NCBI RefSeq assembly: GCF_000149955.1
Contig: NC_030992.1
Coordinates: 2,469,477 to 2,533,476 of the forward strand
Direction: 5' to 3'
Origin: Fusarium oxysporum f. sp. lycopersici 4287
Lineage: Eukaryota > Ascomycota > Sordariomycetes > Hypocreales > Nectriaceae
DNA length: 64,000 nt
The notes beneath the pieces are model-generated. The model had not been told where the DNA came from. It made no database searches and saw only the letters and a list, made by a program, of their open reading frames with translations. Positions 44,962 to 56,884 of the stretch are shown one piece after another. The translations under genes were made by a program, and so were the position numbers. The stretch's first letter is position 1; each line of letters starts with the position of its first letter.

Positions 44962-47175
44962 TCAAGGTTTCTCTGAAGGATGCTCAAACTTGATGGGATG
45001 CACCAGCATACCACGCAGACATAACCGGCCGCTGCTGTTCTCGTTCATCTCTTCTGTCTTGCCACCTCGCTCCCGTCCCTCATTGGCACGACCTCCATGC
45101 TTGCCACGGCCATCTAGCTGGGCATAGCCCAACCATCGGCGCCACATCAGACCAGCGAACTCGCTGTTAAAGTACCAACTGGTGCCCTTGTGATTATGCT
45201 CGTTGAGTTGGTCAAAAGGACTGCCAGGACCAGATGTCGAATGATCACGACCAGCGTTGAAGGCTGCATCAATTTCACTGAAAGGGTACCAGGCTCGGTC
45301 AAGGAAGATTGGGTGTGGGGCGTACACTCCCTTCATACCATGATGCAGCGCAACGAANNNNNNNNNNNNNNNNNNNNNNNNNNNNNNNNNNNNNNNNNNN
45401 NNNNNNNNNNNNNNNNNNNNNNNNNNNNNNNNNNNNNNNNNNNNNNNNNNNNNNNNNNNNNNNNNNNNNNNNNNNNNNNNNNNNNNNNNNNNNNNNNNNN
45501 NNNNNNNNNNNNNNNNNNNNNNNNNNNNNNNNNNNNNNNNNNNNNNNNNNNNNNNNNNNNNNNNNNNNNNNNNNNNNNNNNNNNNNNNNNNNNNNNNNNN
45601 NNNNNNNNNNNNNNNNNNNNNNNNNNNNNNNNNNNNNNNNNNNNNNNNNNNNNNNNNNNNNNNNNNNNNNNNNNNNNNNNNNNNNNNNNNNNNNNNNNNN
45701 NNNNNNNNNNNNNNNNNNNNNNNNNNNNNNNNNNNNNNNNNNNNNNNNNNNNNNNNNNNNNNNNNNNNNNNNNNNNNNNNNNNNNNNNNNNNNNNNNNNN
45801 NNNNNNNNNNNNNNNNNNNNNNNNNNNNNNNNNNNNNNNNNNNNNNNNNNNNNNNNNNNNNNNNNNNNNNNNNNNNNNNNNNNNNNNNNNNNNNNNNNNN
45901 NNNNNNNNNNNNNNNNNNNNNNNNNNNNNNNNNNNNNNNNNNNNNNNNATGATGCGCTGTACAGTCCACTTATCAGACCAGATGGGCTCATCAATGTTTC
46001 GCACCTGCATCAGGAAGTGAACCTGGTATCACCACCGGATCGCAGGGAAAGCTCACTGATAAGCGCCCGGAAGTTCAGCACAGCTAGTTCAGTCCACTTG
46101 AAGCCGGTGTATGTTCGAACGACGACAGCAATGCGTCCCTTCTTGTCGCTTGTCTCCGAGAGTTCTTGAGTGTCAGGGTTGACCTGCTTGAATCGATGCT
46201 TATTGGCTTTGTAGCAGTCTTCCTGTGCATCTGCCCAGTTGACATCGATGTAGTTGATTTTCCCAGTCTCTGCCCAAACATGCTCGTTACCAGAAGCCTC
46301 AGTGTCCAAGCCAGTATCTAGACCGCCCTGGGCTCTGCTATAACCCAGACCGTAAGGTCCATACCGACTGAAACGATCGAAACAGATATCGTCTCTGAGT
46401 CCGAGGAGCTTGTACGAACCGATAGCGGGATCCGGCATGTGCTGAGGAACGCCATTGTAAGCATACAGATCAGGAGCAGGTACCGACTTCTTGGAATCGA
46501 GATAGCAGGTCTTGACATCACTGCCATGGTCATAAGGAATGTACTTCTGAGGCTTAGGCACATGGTCGCTCATAGTGGGAGAGGGCATCGGAGCCTTATC
46601 AGTGATATTGGGATATTCGGGGACAAGGTTGGCTTTGCTGACAATAGTACGAAGACCGTGGAAGTACCCGTCGAGGCTGAATAGATAATTAGTAAAAGCA
46701 AGAAGTTAAAATGTTCAACGTACTGAGGAAATCTCAACCAAGGCATCTTCTCAAGTTGCGCAGCAACTTCTTTCTTTTCATCAGCAGTAACATATTCGCC
46801 TTCAGGAACGGTTTCGAGCTTTCCATCACCATCCATATCACCGGTGAGCATTACAACAGTTTCGCCGTGTGTGTTCAAGACGGTAGCGGTCGCAATGGGT
46901 TGCTGAGTCTTGGTGCCGCTCATCTTTCCAACACTGTAGCCAGAACTTCGGGATTTTACAAAAATCAGGGTGATGAGCACAGCCACGCCAAAAAGCCAGG
47001 TCAACACCCTTCGGGCATGGCAGGGGCCCAGAAGTGATCGCATACGAAGTCTGGGTTTCTTCGTTTTTTCTGAAATGATGGAATAGGGGAGAAGAGGATC
47101 GATCTTCCTGCCCGATGGGCCTCGCGAATTATTGTTGTTGCGGGCGGCCATGGTGACTGAATGGCGCCGCTGCAT
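44962..47175 (-). CDS. DUF3405 family protein, type II membrane (Golgi-like), interrupted by gap and frameshift
   Basis: Member of the fungal DUF3405 family, whose members look like Golgi-type glycosyltransferases but lack a proven activity. Exon 1 is 47175..46724; a 47-bp intron (GTACGT donor, TTACTAAT branch site) leads to exon 2 from 46676. The N-terminus is basic and followed by one membrane anchor (VLTWLFGVAVLITLIFV, about residues 58-75), i.e. type II topology. Exon 2 carries PYDHGSDVKTCYLDSKK, FDRFSRYGPYGLGYS and RIAVVVRTYTGFKWTELAVLNFRALISELSLRSGGD. After a 1-bp frameshift near 46022 the sequence continues in another frame (QVHFLMQVRNIDEPIWSDKW) to the gap. Beyond the gap the C-terminus includes YAPHPIFLDRAWYP, GTSWYFNSEFAGLMWRRWLGY and LCLRGMLVHPIKF. 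The frameshift is close to the gap and may be an assembly error. Confidence 0.83.
45358..45948. other. Assembly gap (591 N) inside the DUF3405 gene
   Basis: Run of N that removes roughly 200 codons of the DUF3405 coding region; the frame on either side belongs to the same family. Confidence 1.
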
Positions 47176-50100
47176 ACTAGGCTTAAGAGTCTGGCACGCT
47201 TAGGCCGAGGGGTTGTCGGTTCGCTAGAGTTTGTACGGCGGGTGCGTGTGATGGTAGGATTTACTGGTTGAGGCAGGTGATGGCGAAAATTAACTTGTAT
47301 GCGGAGCGAAAGTCGTAGTGGAGCCGGCCGACATCGAAGGGTTTATTTCAACAGGTTGCAGATGAAAGTAACGACTGGCAGTCGTCGAGATATCCTGGAA
47401 GGTAAGTCGACGAAAGATGTTATCCGATAAAGGGGGGAGGGATGAGCAGACGAAAAGGCTACCTCGTCATGAGACGACGGCAGTGAGATCAATGGAGGTG
47501 AGGCTGAACAGCACAATCGCACGACGCGACGCAAACGTTTGAAGCAACACGGGATCGGTGCTCGTCGAATTTGCGATTAGAAGAAGAGGGCGTCGAGGAG
47601 AGTGACGAACAGGCCGAGCGATGAGCGAAGGCGTTGACGAGGGGGAAAAGAAAGGAGGGGGGAATAAGAGAAAAGAAGTTGACCAAGAAGAGATAGGAGG
47701 GAGAAAAAAAAAAGCGAAGCCCGGCCAGGAGAGGAGAGGCGAGAGCAGGGGATTATGGACACGGGACAAGGGGTTGCTGTCCAGGACCTTGCAAAGGGCG
47801 ATAGGGGGACGAGGGAGGAAAGCACTCAGGGCAGGTCTCTACCTAGGTAGGGTATTGCACAGTACAGCTCGGATGTACCTACGGATGGGGCCCGCTAGGT
47901 ACGGGGCTCCGCTAAAGGGACCGGGAAGGATGGACAGTGGATGGGGCATGGCTACCTATGGAACCTCATTTAGGGAGCAGGGACAGTCTTCTGTAGGTGA
48001 CATTCACTTTCCATCTCTTACATACTGTAGATATATTTTGTACTGTGTTATTTGCACCCATCTTGACTGAAGGCCTCTCTAACTTAGACCTGCATCTGGT
48101 GGTGGCTGTCGCCTAGGCACTCAAGAACTTCACCTAAATCCCGGGGAGCCCGGGACGCACGACTGCACACAGGATGCTTATAGCTGATGTAAAGAGTGCC
48201 CATCCAAAGCAGCGCTCGACGGATCACAAATAGGTGTTTCTCAGTGGCTGTGTTGAGCTGAGGAGGCCATTGGCAGAGACTCGGGGCTCAAAAGAAAGAG
48301 GAAGGAAATAACCCACTGATATCAGAGACCCTAGGAATTTTCGGGATGTGCAAACGGTACGCTGCACAGTGAATGGCGGACAGTACATGTAAGGTGTCTT
48401 CATCTTCAGTTTCGAGACCAAGCCTGCAGGGAAGCTTGTACTTCCAAAAAAGCCAAGTCTCGCTACTGACAAGGGGCCCAGGGAACTTGGGTCAACGTCA
48501 GGCATTTGGAGAACATCGAAGAATTTGGACTGGAACAGGGCACCATTCAAGCTTTAGAGACTGGATACCAAAAGCTCCAGAAACGGCAATAAGTGGTTCA
48601 CAGGCACCTTCTTCAGCTCGCTTTCAGCACCGAAAGGTAGATTTTGCCAAATCAACACCTTGACAGGGCCTTTTCCCTTGACGCTCTATCAGACGGTGTT
48701 GCCGGGGGTGGAGACAGATATCCAATGAGAAACACTATATCCTTCAAATATCCAACCAACGATCGAAATCAAACGCCTTTGGGGCATATCTGAGACTCAA
48801 TTGGCTGAGCAATTTGGATTTTGGCAAGTCTCCGCTGATCTGACATACAGTACTATCGATGGCTTTGGGAATCAATCGCTCAATCAATCCGTTGCAGCTC
48901 CACGTTGTAAACAATCAACAGGGCCGTTACTGTTGTGGACATGACAATGTCATCGCCGGTTCTACTGCCGCCATCGCTACCGCTGCCCTGGAGACGGAAT
49001 TCTGAAGCCTCAGTAGCCGTTCCGTATTCTCTACAGGACGAGGTTTGTCAAGGACAATCAATGGCAATCGCTTCCAGCTAAGCTTTGAGTCCTTGACCCA
49101 AGCCTTGCATCCCCTGTCATTGCGCCATATCCCAGCAACGTTCTGTCGCTTCCATCCCAATCAGAAAGATTAGAACGCGCACCGGGGGCCCCATGGAACA
49201 TGGACCCGTGGGTCTCCGAGCGAGGGCCAGTCCGCCCCTATTGTTAGAGAAGGGAGAGGCTCTCGTGGCTGATTATGGCGCACTTTGTCAATCATGAACC
49301 TTCTGAGCTCAAACACTGCCATGCTTGCCTCTGGCGGTGGTTGCGCGTCCTGCAACTCCTGATCGGCGTCTGATTCGAGGCCATGGACTCAGCCGCCTGT
49401 CAATCACGACAAACCCATCGCCAGTGCGGCTCTTTCTTTGTATGGTGGAAGAGGCATCAAGGATGGAACTCGGAACTGTCCCTATCGCGTCGCGATGTTA
49501 GCAGTCTGTATGCTGAGATCTCCAGCTAGCGACCAGCCTGGAAGTCAATGGGCTCAAGGCATGTCTCACTGGCAAATGAGTGCCGATAGCGACCCTCCTC
49601 TTTTATGCTTGTTGGCATCTCATTTCGACCCTTTCCGAAAAGTTGTCACTCCAATTCTACGGTAGTAAATTAGCTCTGAATCGACAACAAGCCGTTGAAA
49701 CAATCCCTTTCTTGCGATATAAATCGATGTCGGGTTAGAATCTTTTACTGAACAATCAGACTCAAGACATGAGTCGGTGAATCTTAGCTACGCAAACCCC
49801 GATTCTCTCTCCCAGCCACGCCCCCTTCCGTCCAGTCGAAGGACAGGCACACACGGTGGGCGAGGGTCCTCCCGCCACGCGTCCTTGGGGTCTACTCCAA
49901 TTATTTCTTTTCCACGGATGTCAAATGGTTTATGACTGTGGGCATTCATAACGGAGAATTGTATCAAGTAGAACTGTTGGAGATTGATGCACACTGCTTT
50001 TCTGTAACGTTGGTTGCGAAGCCTTGTATGCCGATCCGATCTAAGACAATGTTAACGTCAACAACAATCTGAGAATAGCAACCTGGCCCCCACTATCGGT

Positions 50101-52230
50101 CTTTTTTAGGGTCAGCCAGCGTACCGATTTGATTTTACAGAATCTCACGATTAGCCATTCAGTCTGTCGCAGTCTAATAAACCGCATATCTAGTTGATCC
50201 TACCTAAAGTAGAGCAACGGCGAGTTCACTCATTCTCAACTAATCTGCGCTGCGATTCAGCAGAGGCGAGGATCCATGACCGTTGAAGTTTGAACTGTTT
50301 TCCTGGCCAAGCTTTTAGCCATGGTTGCATCGCGAGAAGTCGCCAACGCCACAGGTGGCACCTCTAAATGAAGTTAAGCGACAGGGGCTGGCGAGGAAAG
50401 TCGACAATAATAAACCGCACATGTTATCTCAGATGGACCAAGGTTGGCAGCAGGAGATTGCCAAGGGCTGCTCACTTGCTGACACGAAGTCACAAACTGG
50501 GCGTTTTAGTGCGTGCAAGGGGCGAGCGAACCAGTACTGCAGATGCATGCATCGCCTTGCCTAGTCAGGTTCTTTCTGCTTACAAGACGTTGCAAATCGC
50601 TGACTTGTTAATTAGCTCATCGTTCACTGCGATGTATTCTTTTGTCTGTCATCATTGTGTGTACAGCATACTGTGGATATGAACAGAACCATTGGAAACA
50701 CCCGTGACTCAGCATGTTCTATTGTTGGAGATGCACTACGCTACGTGGTATATGCTCCACGACGGAGACCCTTCATATAATATCCCCGTTCTCGTGTTTC
50801 GTCCGTGTAACGTCTTGCTGGCGATTATGCTGCCACAGGGCTTGCTGACTGGGGATTGTACCACTGGCCATGGTGTGGGGGTTTCCCGAGTCTACTTGAG
50901 GGTTTGCCGATGTCGTTGCAAAAGTATAACGCATTATCGTATCCACTGTGTTTCTCTATTAGTGTGTAGAGTTGAATATGCTTGATATTTGAGATCCGAT
51001 GCCTTCGTATTCTTAAGCGAGTGTTTGACTTGCCTCAAAAGAGGATCCGCCATTTTCTGATCAACATATTCCTTGGCAGTTAGCAAGTTTATCGTTACCT
51101 GGTCATTTCCTAAAGTCCCCAATCCCAATTGATACTAGAGGCAGTCGTTGCAGAGAATCCAATCTCCAAAGCTGTGCAAGGTCATTTCAAATGGGGCGGG
51201 TCTCGCGGTAAGGCCAGGTTGGAAAGGCTGGTGTTGACCAGTCACCACGCGGCAATTGACCAGCCCTGCATCGCTATCATCTTATTTTGGCGTCTTGAGC
51301 TAGGAATTTCTCATCTCAACCACTTAACTTAACTGGGGTTGAGATTGACTTGCGGGCCGGAATCCCTCAAAATCTCACCCAACAGAGACCAATACTAGTG
51401 TAGCTCATCATCCTGCGTTGCGTTGCACGCAGGAACTCGACATGAACAGAGAAGGGATTCTTGCATTTTGCAAGGTGTTCATGTATCGTCCCCCCGACCC
51501 TATTGTATCATATCGTATCGCACAGGCTAACAGGCCAAGACGTTGAGGCCAAGGTAGTACCTGTGTAACCTTGAATTCAAAGAAAACAACAAGCACATAA
51601 GCCTATGTAAGTAAGCCTAACACTAGGCCTAATGTTAAAGTTGCGTTATCTTTCTGCTACACTCCGTATGTACATTTCCATTCACTGCACCCTTCCCAAT
51701 TTGAGGATGCCACAAAACAAACATGGCTTGCGTTGATACAGTTATCGGTTGGTTACATCTGTCAGCAAATGGGTAATAGTTAGTAGTAAGGCCTTGTACT
51801 CTGTAGTGTAACAGTAGCAACGGGGAAAATATTGTAAGGCTGGCTGGCTTATTATTAGCTCCCAGGTTCTTCGGTTCCCATCTGACCAAGGCTGGGGTGA
51901 ACGACAATCTTTGGCATTTCTCCCATGATATATCACATCATAATATATTGTATCTATGACATGGAATTGATGATTGGTGAGTGCAACGTGTTTATCATCT
52001 TTTATTTTCTACTAGTCCCTCTGAAGTGACAGCACTAGTTTGTAGGAAAATAAGGGCTCGCGGGAATGCCAAATAACCTCACCACTTCACTTCTATGCCC
52101 TTATTAGATTCTCAGTTCTGTTCCAAATGTTGGCGGATCAGTCTCGTTGTCCTCGGTACAGCTTGCGCCTATTTCTGACTAATGATGTCTCCGCAAGTTG
52201 TCCCTATCTCGTCCCATTCCTTTGCAAGAA
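47176..52230. other. Long region without a recognisable gene
   Basis: 5 kb between the start of the DUF3405 gene and the stop of the MFS gene. The first 600 bp form the DUF3405 promoter and leader side, including a strongly purine-rich plus strand at about 47620-47770. Around 47840-47910 there are CTACCTAGGTAGG and CTAGGTAC palindromes. Frames at 48224-48550 (minus), 48373-48663 (plus) and 50934-51128 (minus) are open but unconvincing. Confidence 0.45.
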
Positions 52231-54270
52231 TCAGGTCTCACGGCCTATGTTTCGGCTCTGCTGTTCTGGACCACTCCTGTCAAACGCAAAGCTTGGTCTC
52301 AATATTTGAGCGCTTTTGTATCGATCTGTATTCATATCATGATCGGCTTTGGCCTCGTTCTCATCTTCCTTAGGACCCTCTAGCCTTGCTTGAGTTCTCT
52401 CTCGCCAGCCCTTCCCCCATCGAATTGCAGCCATGGTCGCCAGAGCTGAGCCTATCAAGTACGCTGCTGAGATGGTCGAAAACCATCCGATGCCGACTGC
52501 TTCGACTGCTGGCAGAACCACAGCTGAAGCGATGCATCCAACCAGATATCTTGCGAAAAAGTTGGTTGCAGCCACCTCTGCCCCATGACCAGGCATGACA
52601 TCGAGACAATAAGTGTTGTACGAGGGAAAGCAAAACAATTGCGCCACGCCCTGTACGAACATGGCAATAACAGGCACCGGAATACCTCCAACCTCCCTGT
52701 CGACAGTCCAGCCATATACCAGCATGCTTCCCGGCATAATTGCGCCCATGAAAGGCAGGGTGGATCGAAGTCGATCTTCCGGTATACGGACACCTCCACG
52801 CTTCTTAATCCATCGCTTGGCCATCATGTCCGCCCAGTGCCCCCCTCCGAAAGTCCCTACCAGGTAACCGAAGCCGGGTGCCAGGTAAAACAGACCCGAC
52901 AGCAACGGCGAGTCGAGCTTGAAGCGGGGATTCAAAACATAACGGACCGGTGTTAGGAGGCTGTACATGTTCCATGTTAAGGATGCACTACCACAAGCCA
53001 CCAGTGCAATATTGAAGAATCGAAATAGTCGCAAGACTCGCATCGGACTGATCATGCCGAGAACCTTCAGTGTCCTTTTCTTGCCCGAGAGGCTTTTCAG
53101 ATCGTTGATCTTGAGGTGATGGGCTGTTTCGCATACAACAAAGTACACGCCGAGTACCCCGGTAGCAGCCAGTCCTGTCTGAAGCCAAAAGATACTCCTC
53201 CAGGACGAATATGTTACAATAATACCACCCAAAAATGGTCCAAATGCAGGACCAACAAGTGTGCCGGTCAGAAACCATCCCATTGCTGCACCGCGCTCTA
53301 TTGGACGATAGATGTCACTATTTCTTATCAGTATCAATGATTCTCAGAGCACTCGCTGCTATTGAAGCTCCGTGAAGATCGAGCTGGCCGTTTGAGTAAA
53401 TAGCCAGACTCCAAAAGTTGATTGCTCAGAGTATGAATACTGAGCAAGTCTAGGTTAACGTTCCCGGTCACCAATAAGATGGTTCACTGTCTTACCTTTG
53501 GCCTGGGGTCCTTTCAAGGACATGAGACAGTTTATAAGTAGAAGAATGGAAAACCTGGCAACTTACCCAATGCATGCTGGGCCGATGAGAATGAAAGCTG
53601 TTCCCCCAAACGCTGAAGCCGCCCGAAAGACAATAAACGAGGTGAGGTCAGGGGCCAATGCAGTGGCTAGGCTGAGTAAGAAGAAAATAGTTGAAGAGGA
53701 CAAGGCTGCCTATGGGGATGTCAGTGTTTCTTCCTGCTGTTATGGGCACTGCGTCAAAACTTGGGGAACGAATTGACCTCCTGGTTCCAACCAGAGCACC
53801 GACTGAAGCACACCACAAGCACTTACACTCCGCCTTCCATAAACCTGGCTCATGGGTCCCCAGAATAAAGGTGATAACGCCATAACAATCATATACGCTG
53901 CATTACTCAGGTTTATAATGCTTCCCGTGCTGCTGAAAGTCTTTGCAACCTCTGGTGTCGCTGCTAACACTGAAGTGCTCGATATTGGTGATAGGAACGC
54001 CCCAAACGACAGGACGGCCACGATAGCAACTTTGCGTCTTGAGGAAACTTTGTCAAAGATCTCATCACCTGCCTCCCGGTAAGGCACATTGCCATCTGAC
54101 GCAGTGATAGTGGCAGCCGGTTCGAAAGCATCGTGGCCGGATATGTGTGATGTTGTGCGGTTGATAGCCTCTTGTTTTGGGACTCGGACTGCAATCTGTG
54201 GAGAAGATTCTTCCTCGCTCATGGCAGATGATGATATTTCGTCCTGTGAATCATCTAATGTCTTCGGCAT
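52231..54270 (-). CDS. MFS transporter, DHA1 (drug:H+ antiporter-1) family
   Basis: Plasma-membrane proton antiporter of the 12-span DHA1 group (Qdr/Dtr/Tpo-like); substrates could be drugs, polyamines or natural products. The minus-strand model is join(54270..53827, 53709..53567, 53317..52231), 557 aa. A long cytosolic N-terminus (about 75 residues, Ser and acid rich) precedes TM1 (KVAIVAVLSFGAFLSPISSTSVLAA). The MFS motif A region is LFWGPMSQVYGRRS; motif C-like glycines appear in TGTLVGPAFGPFLGG. A large central loop (SGKKRTLKVLGMISPMRVLRLF) separates the halves, and the C-terminal half ends with a charged tail. The second intron (53318-53566, 249 bp) is unusually long for this window and contains a possible 15-nt microexon. 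No neighbouring biosynthetic genes point to a substrate. Confidence 0.88.
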
Positions 54271-55188
54271 GGTAATCGGTGGGCTCTAAATGTTGATTTG
54301 GGTTTCCGGAAAGAATGTGGATTTACATTCCCGCTTCAACCAAAAATGATATAACAACTAAATATTTCCTAGAAGTATAGGAATTCAGAGTAATAAAGCA
54401 AACGGGACGAAAAGATCAGCAGCTACAAGGCATATTGGCACATGGGAGCTCCACACAAGGAACATGCAGACTTCATCCCTAAGAGCCCTCGATTATCACA
54501 TCCTAGCAAAAGCAGTACCAAACATGGGATCATCCCCTCTCCACTTCTTCATCACAACCGAACCTCAAGTGATCAATCATCATCGATGCATACATAGTCC
54601 CTGGTGTGTCTGTAATATCCACATCGCATCTATTCCCGATCAGCTCCATTACCGGTAAACGACATCCATGACCAAGCGGACGAAACGCGTCCCTTCAAGT
54701 CCCCAGGACTGGAGACATTTGTGAGTGACTCTTTAAGAATTCGGAGTGCATTCCGGCGCAATTTCTTACGCTGAATTTTGGGTTGTTTTGGGAGCAACCC
54801 GGACATCGGCGCTTGTCTTCGGGTGCGGTCTGCCGGGTCGGAATGGTGCTTCCGACACGGTCATTGTGAATCCACTTTTTGTTCGGAGGTACCGTTCAGG
54901 CATTCCGGTATGACAAGATTGCCTAAACAAATCAAACACAGGTAGATACAAAAATCTGGTCAATGAGATTTAGTGGGTTAAACCTCTGTTTAATCTTGTT
55001 TCCTATTACAGCACCTACAAGCAAACACCAAGTTGTAATACAAGTTCTGTCATAGAATCAGATGCTAGAACGCCAACTCCTCCCAATGCTTGTGTATATG
55101 CTTGTCCAGTAGTCTCAACGAAAAGCCATGCCTCCCCAGGGTATTCTCATATCTAAACATGCGTCCCATAGTTCCTCCGCCATTCTTC
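54271..55188. other. Intergenic region (MFS promoter and CDT1 3' side)
   Basis: 918 bp between two minus-strand genes. It should contain the MFS promoter and the CDT1 3' UTR. I recognise no site or repeat. Confidence 0.45.
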
Positions 55189-56628
55189 CTAGGCCAACAA
55201 CTTCTGTACACGATTCTGTAGTACTCTGTCGACGGGTTGGCTGCTACGCTGCACAACCACGTTTTCTCTGCCTCCGATTGTAACGACTCGAAGCCACTCC
55301 GGGGCAACCTCGCTGGCAATCAAACGTACGCAAGCTGCGCCCTCCTCCTTGGATACCGGAACCCGGAGAGAGTCTTTGAGCTTCTCGAGTATAACTGCCA
55401 TCGTAAAAGCCTGTCGTGGTAGGGACATTGGGTTGGATAGGCTCAGCATTGAAATGGTTGCTGCAACATCGCCCACGCGGTTAAGAGCCGCACGTCGCTG
55501 AAGCTCGGGCCCGGAAGGGGGAAGTGGCTCGTTGGCTTTAGCTAATTGTTTTAATCGTAACCGATCAAGAAGGCTCATCTTTGTGCCATCTGGGTTGAGG
55601 AGGGGGCTGTTGGATGCCGCGTTTTGTTTTGCTGCCTTCTCGTGCTGCTTCGTCACAATGCCACTCTTAAGCTCTGACAGCGCACGCTGTCCTTTGTTCA
55701 GAATTGGATTCGCTGTTGTTCCGTTGTCCATGTTCTTTATATCCACTTGGGGAAGCTCGTTCAGTGAGAGGTTATCCAACGGAAGGTCAATGTCCATTTC
55801 ATCGGCGGAGCGTTCGGTGCCTAATGCTCTCAAATTGATCTCAAATTGCTTCAGCAAACGCTCTTCATGGATTGGTGCCATGTCGATAGAAGAGCGCTCA
55901 ACACAAATCTTTCCCCGGCCATAATCGGCAATCATGAATGGTGAATGAGTGTTGGTTTTTGTTGAAGTTTGTATAGCGATGCATCGTCGGATATCCTCGA
56001 TGGTGACCTGGCGTTTACCCCACGACTGAGAAATGTGTGGCGCAAGTGTGCGTATGTCGATAGGTGAATTGTTGCCGTTATGAGCAAACTGGATCATAAT
56101 TGTCTTGACAAACGACCGGTGTATGTCAACGAGCTCAGCAAGATGGAGAGGAAGTGCATCCTTGTCGACCGTGTGTTTGCGCAGCGTTTTGAATACATTG
56201 TCGAGTTTGGTTTGCACTGTCTTTCCTTGCCTCTTGCTCTCAGAAAGAGGCGTGGTCCCTATAGGCTTGTGGGCAGTTCTTGCCCTTGAAGGGGTTGTCT
56301 TTGCAGTTCGTTTGCCTTTTGCAAATGGTATATTCTTCTCGACCAGGTTTGCAACCAGTTCCTGGTTTCTTGATCCGGGCTTTATGGGTGTGGCAAGTTC
56401 ATCGTCACTACTGGGTGCGAACGAGGCAGTCCGAGCCTTGGTTCTCGGATGGACATCTTCTCCGTCTGTGGCCGCTTTTCGTTTCCTAGTGGTTACCGAA
56501 GATGAAGTTTGGCCGACGATTTTCTTGGCATTATCGTTTGGGGTACAAGTTTTCGAGACACGGGTAAAGTTGGTGATGGAATGGCTAGCAGAAGGTGCAG
56601 CTTGGCTGCGCCTGGCCGGTCGAGGCAT
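55189..56628 (-). CDS. CDT1: DNA replication licensing factor Cdt1
   Basis: Cdt1 brings the MCM2-7 helicase to ORC/Cdc6 at origins in G1. The single-exon frame from the ATG at 56628 (MPRPARRSQ) gives 479 aa. After a disordered basic N-terminus, a Cdt1 core winged-helix-like region covers about residues 140-260 (QTKLDNVFKTLRKH; VKTIMIQFAHNG; LAPHISQSWGKRQVTIEDIRRCIAI). The C-terminal MCM-binding winged helix is about 395-479 (QAFTMAVILEKLKDSLRVPVSKEEGAACVRLIASEVAPEWLRVV). The N-terminus has a sequence like a PIP degron (residues 15-26). MCB-like ACGCGT sites lie 260-290 bp upstream. Identification rests on the order and pattern of both conserved regions; fungal Cdt1 proteins diverge strongly, so confidence is slightly below that for the other housekeeping genes. 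Confidence 0.88.
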   Translation of the reverse strand: MPRPARRSQAAPSASHSITNFTRVSKTCTPNDNAKKIVGQTSSSVTTRKRKAATDGEDVHPRTKARTASFAPSSDDELATPIKPGSRNQELVANLVEKNIPFAKGKRTAKTTPSRARTAHKPIGTTPLSESKRQGKTVQTKLDNVFKTLRKHTVDKDALPLHLAELVDIHRSFVKTIMIQFAHNGNNSPIDIRTLAPHISQSWGKRQVTIEDIRRCIAIQTSTKTNTHSPFMIADYGRGKICVERSSIDMAPIHEERLLKQFEINLRALGTERSADEMDIDLPLDNLSLNELPQVDIKNMDNGTTANPILNKGQRALSELKSGIVTKQHEKAAKQNAASNSPLLNPDGTKMSLLDRLRLKQLAKANEPLPPSGPELQRRAALNRVGDVAATISMLSLSNPMSLPRQAFTMAVILEKLKDSLRVPVSKEEGAACVRLIASEVAPEWLRVVTIGGRENVVVQRSSQPVDRVLQNRVQKLLA

Positions 56629-56884
56629 CCTCAAGTTTCTGTGAGAGTTGAAACACGTGAGGAAGCGATTTTAAGTGAAGGAGCAGATGAGAAAATCGAA
56701 ATATCAAGAACGATCTTTGCAAGAAAGGATGTCGTGGTCATTAAGTAAGATGACCCAATCACGGAAGTTGCAGTGAAGAAAATTGCGAGGATTGGGAAAG
56801 TAAAGGTGATGTCTTGGAAAGTGGAAGTCATATCCACAAAAAGATGGAATGTGCTCCGTCGTCAAGGGGAACGTGAAGACCTAG

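Noticed and set aside
48224..48663. Antiparallel frames of 108 and 96 aa
   Set aside because: The two overlap on opposite strands with no known domain and no splice partners; neither can be preferred.
50934..51128. 64-aa minus-strand frame with a protein-like appearance
   Set aside because: No family match and no nearby exons in frame; too short to support.
36909..52230. Secondary-metabolite or defence cluster around the P450 and MFS genes
   Set aside because: No backbone synthase, tailoring enzymes or cluster regulator is present; the P450 is a pseudogene and the two genes are 12 kb apart with unrelated housekeeping-type genes between.
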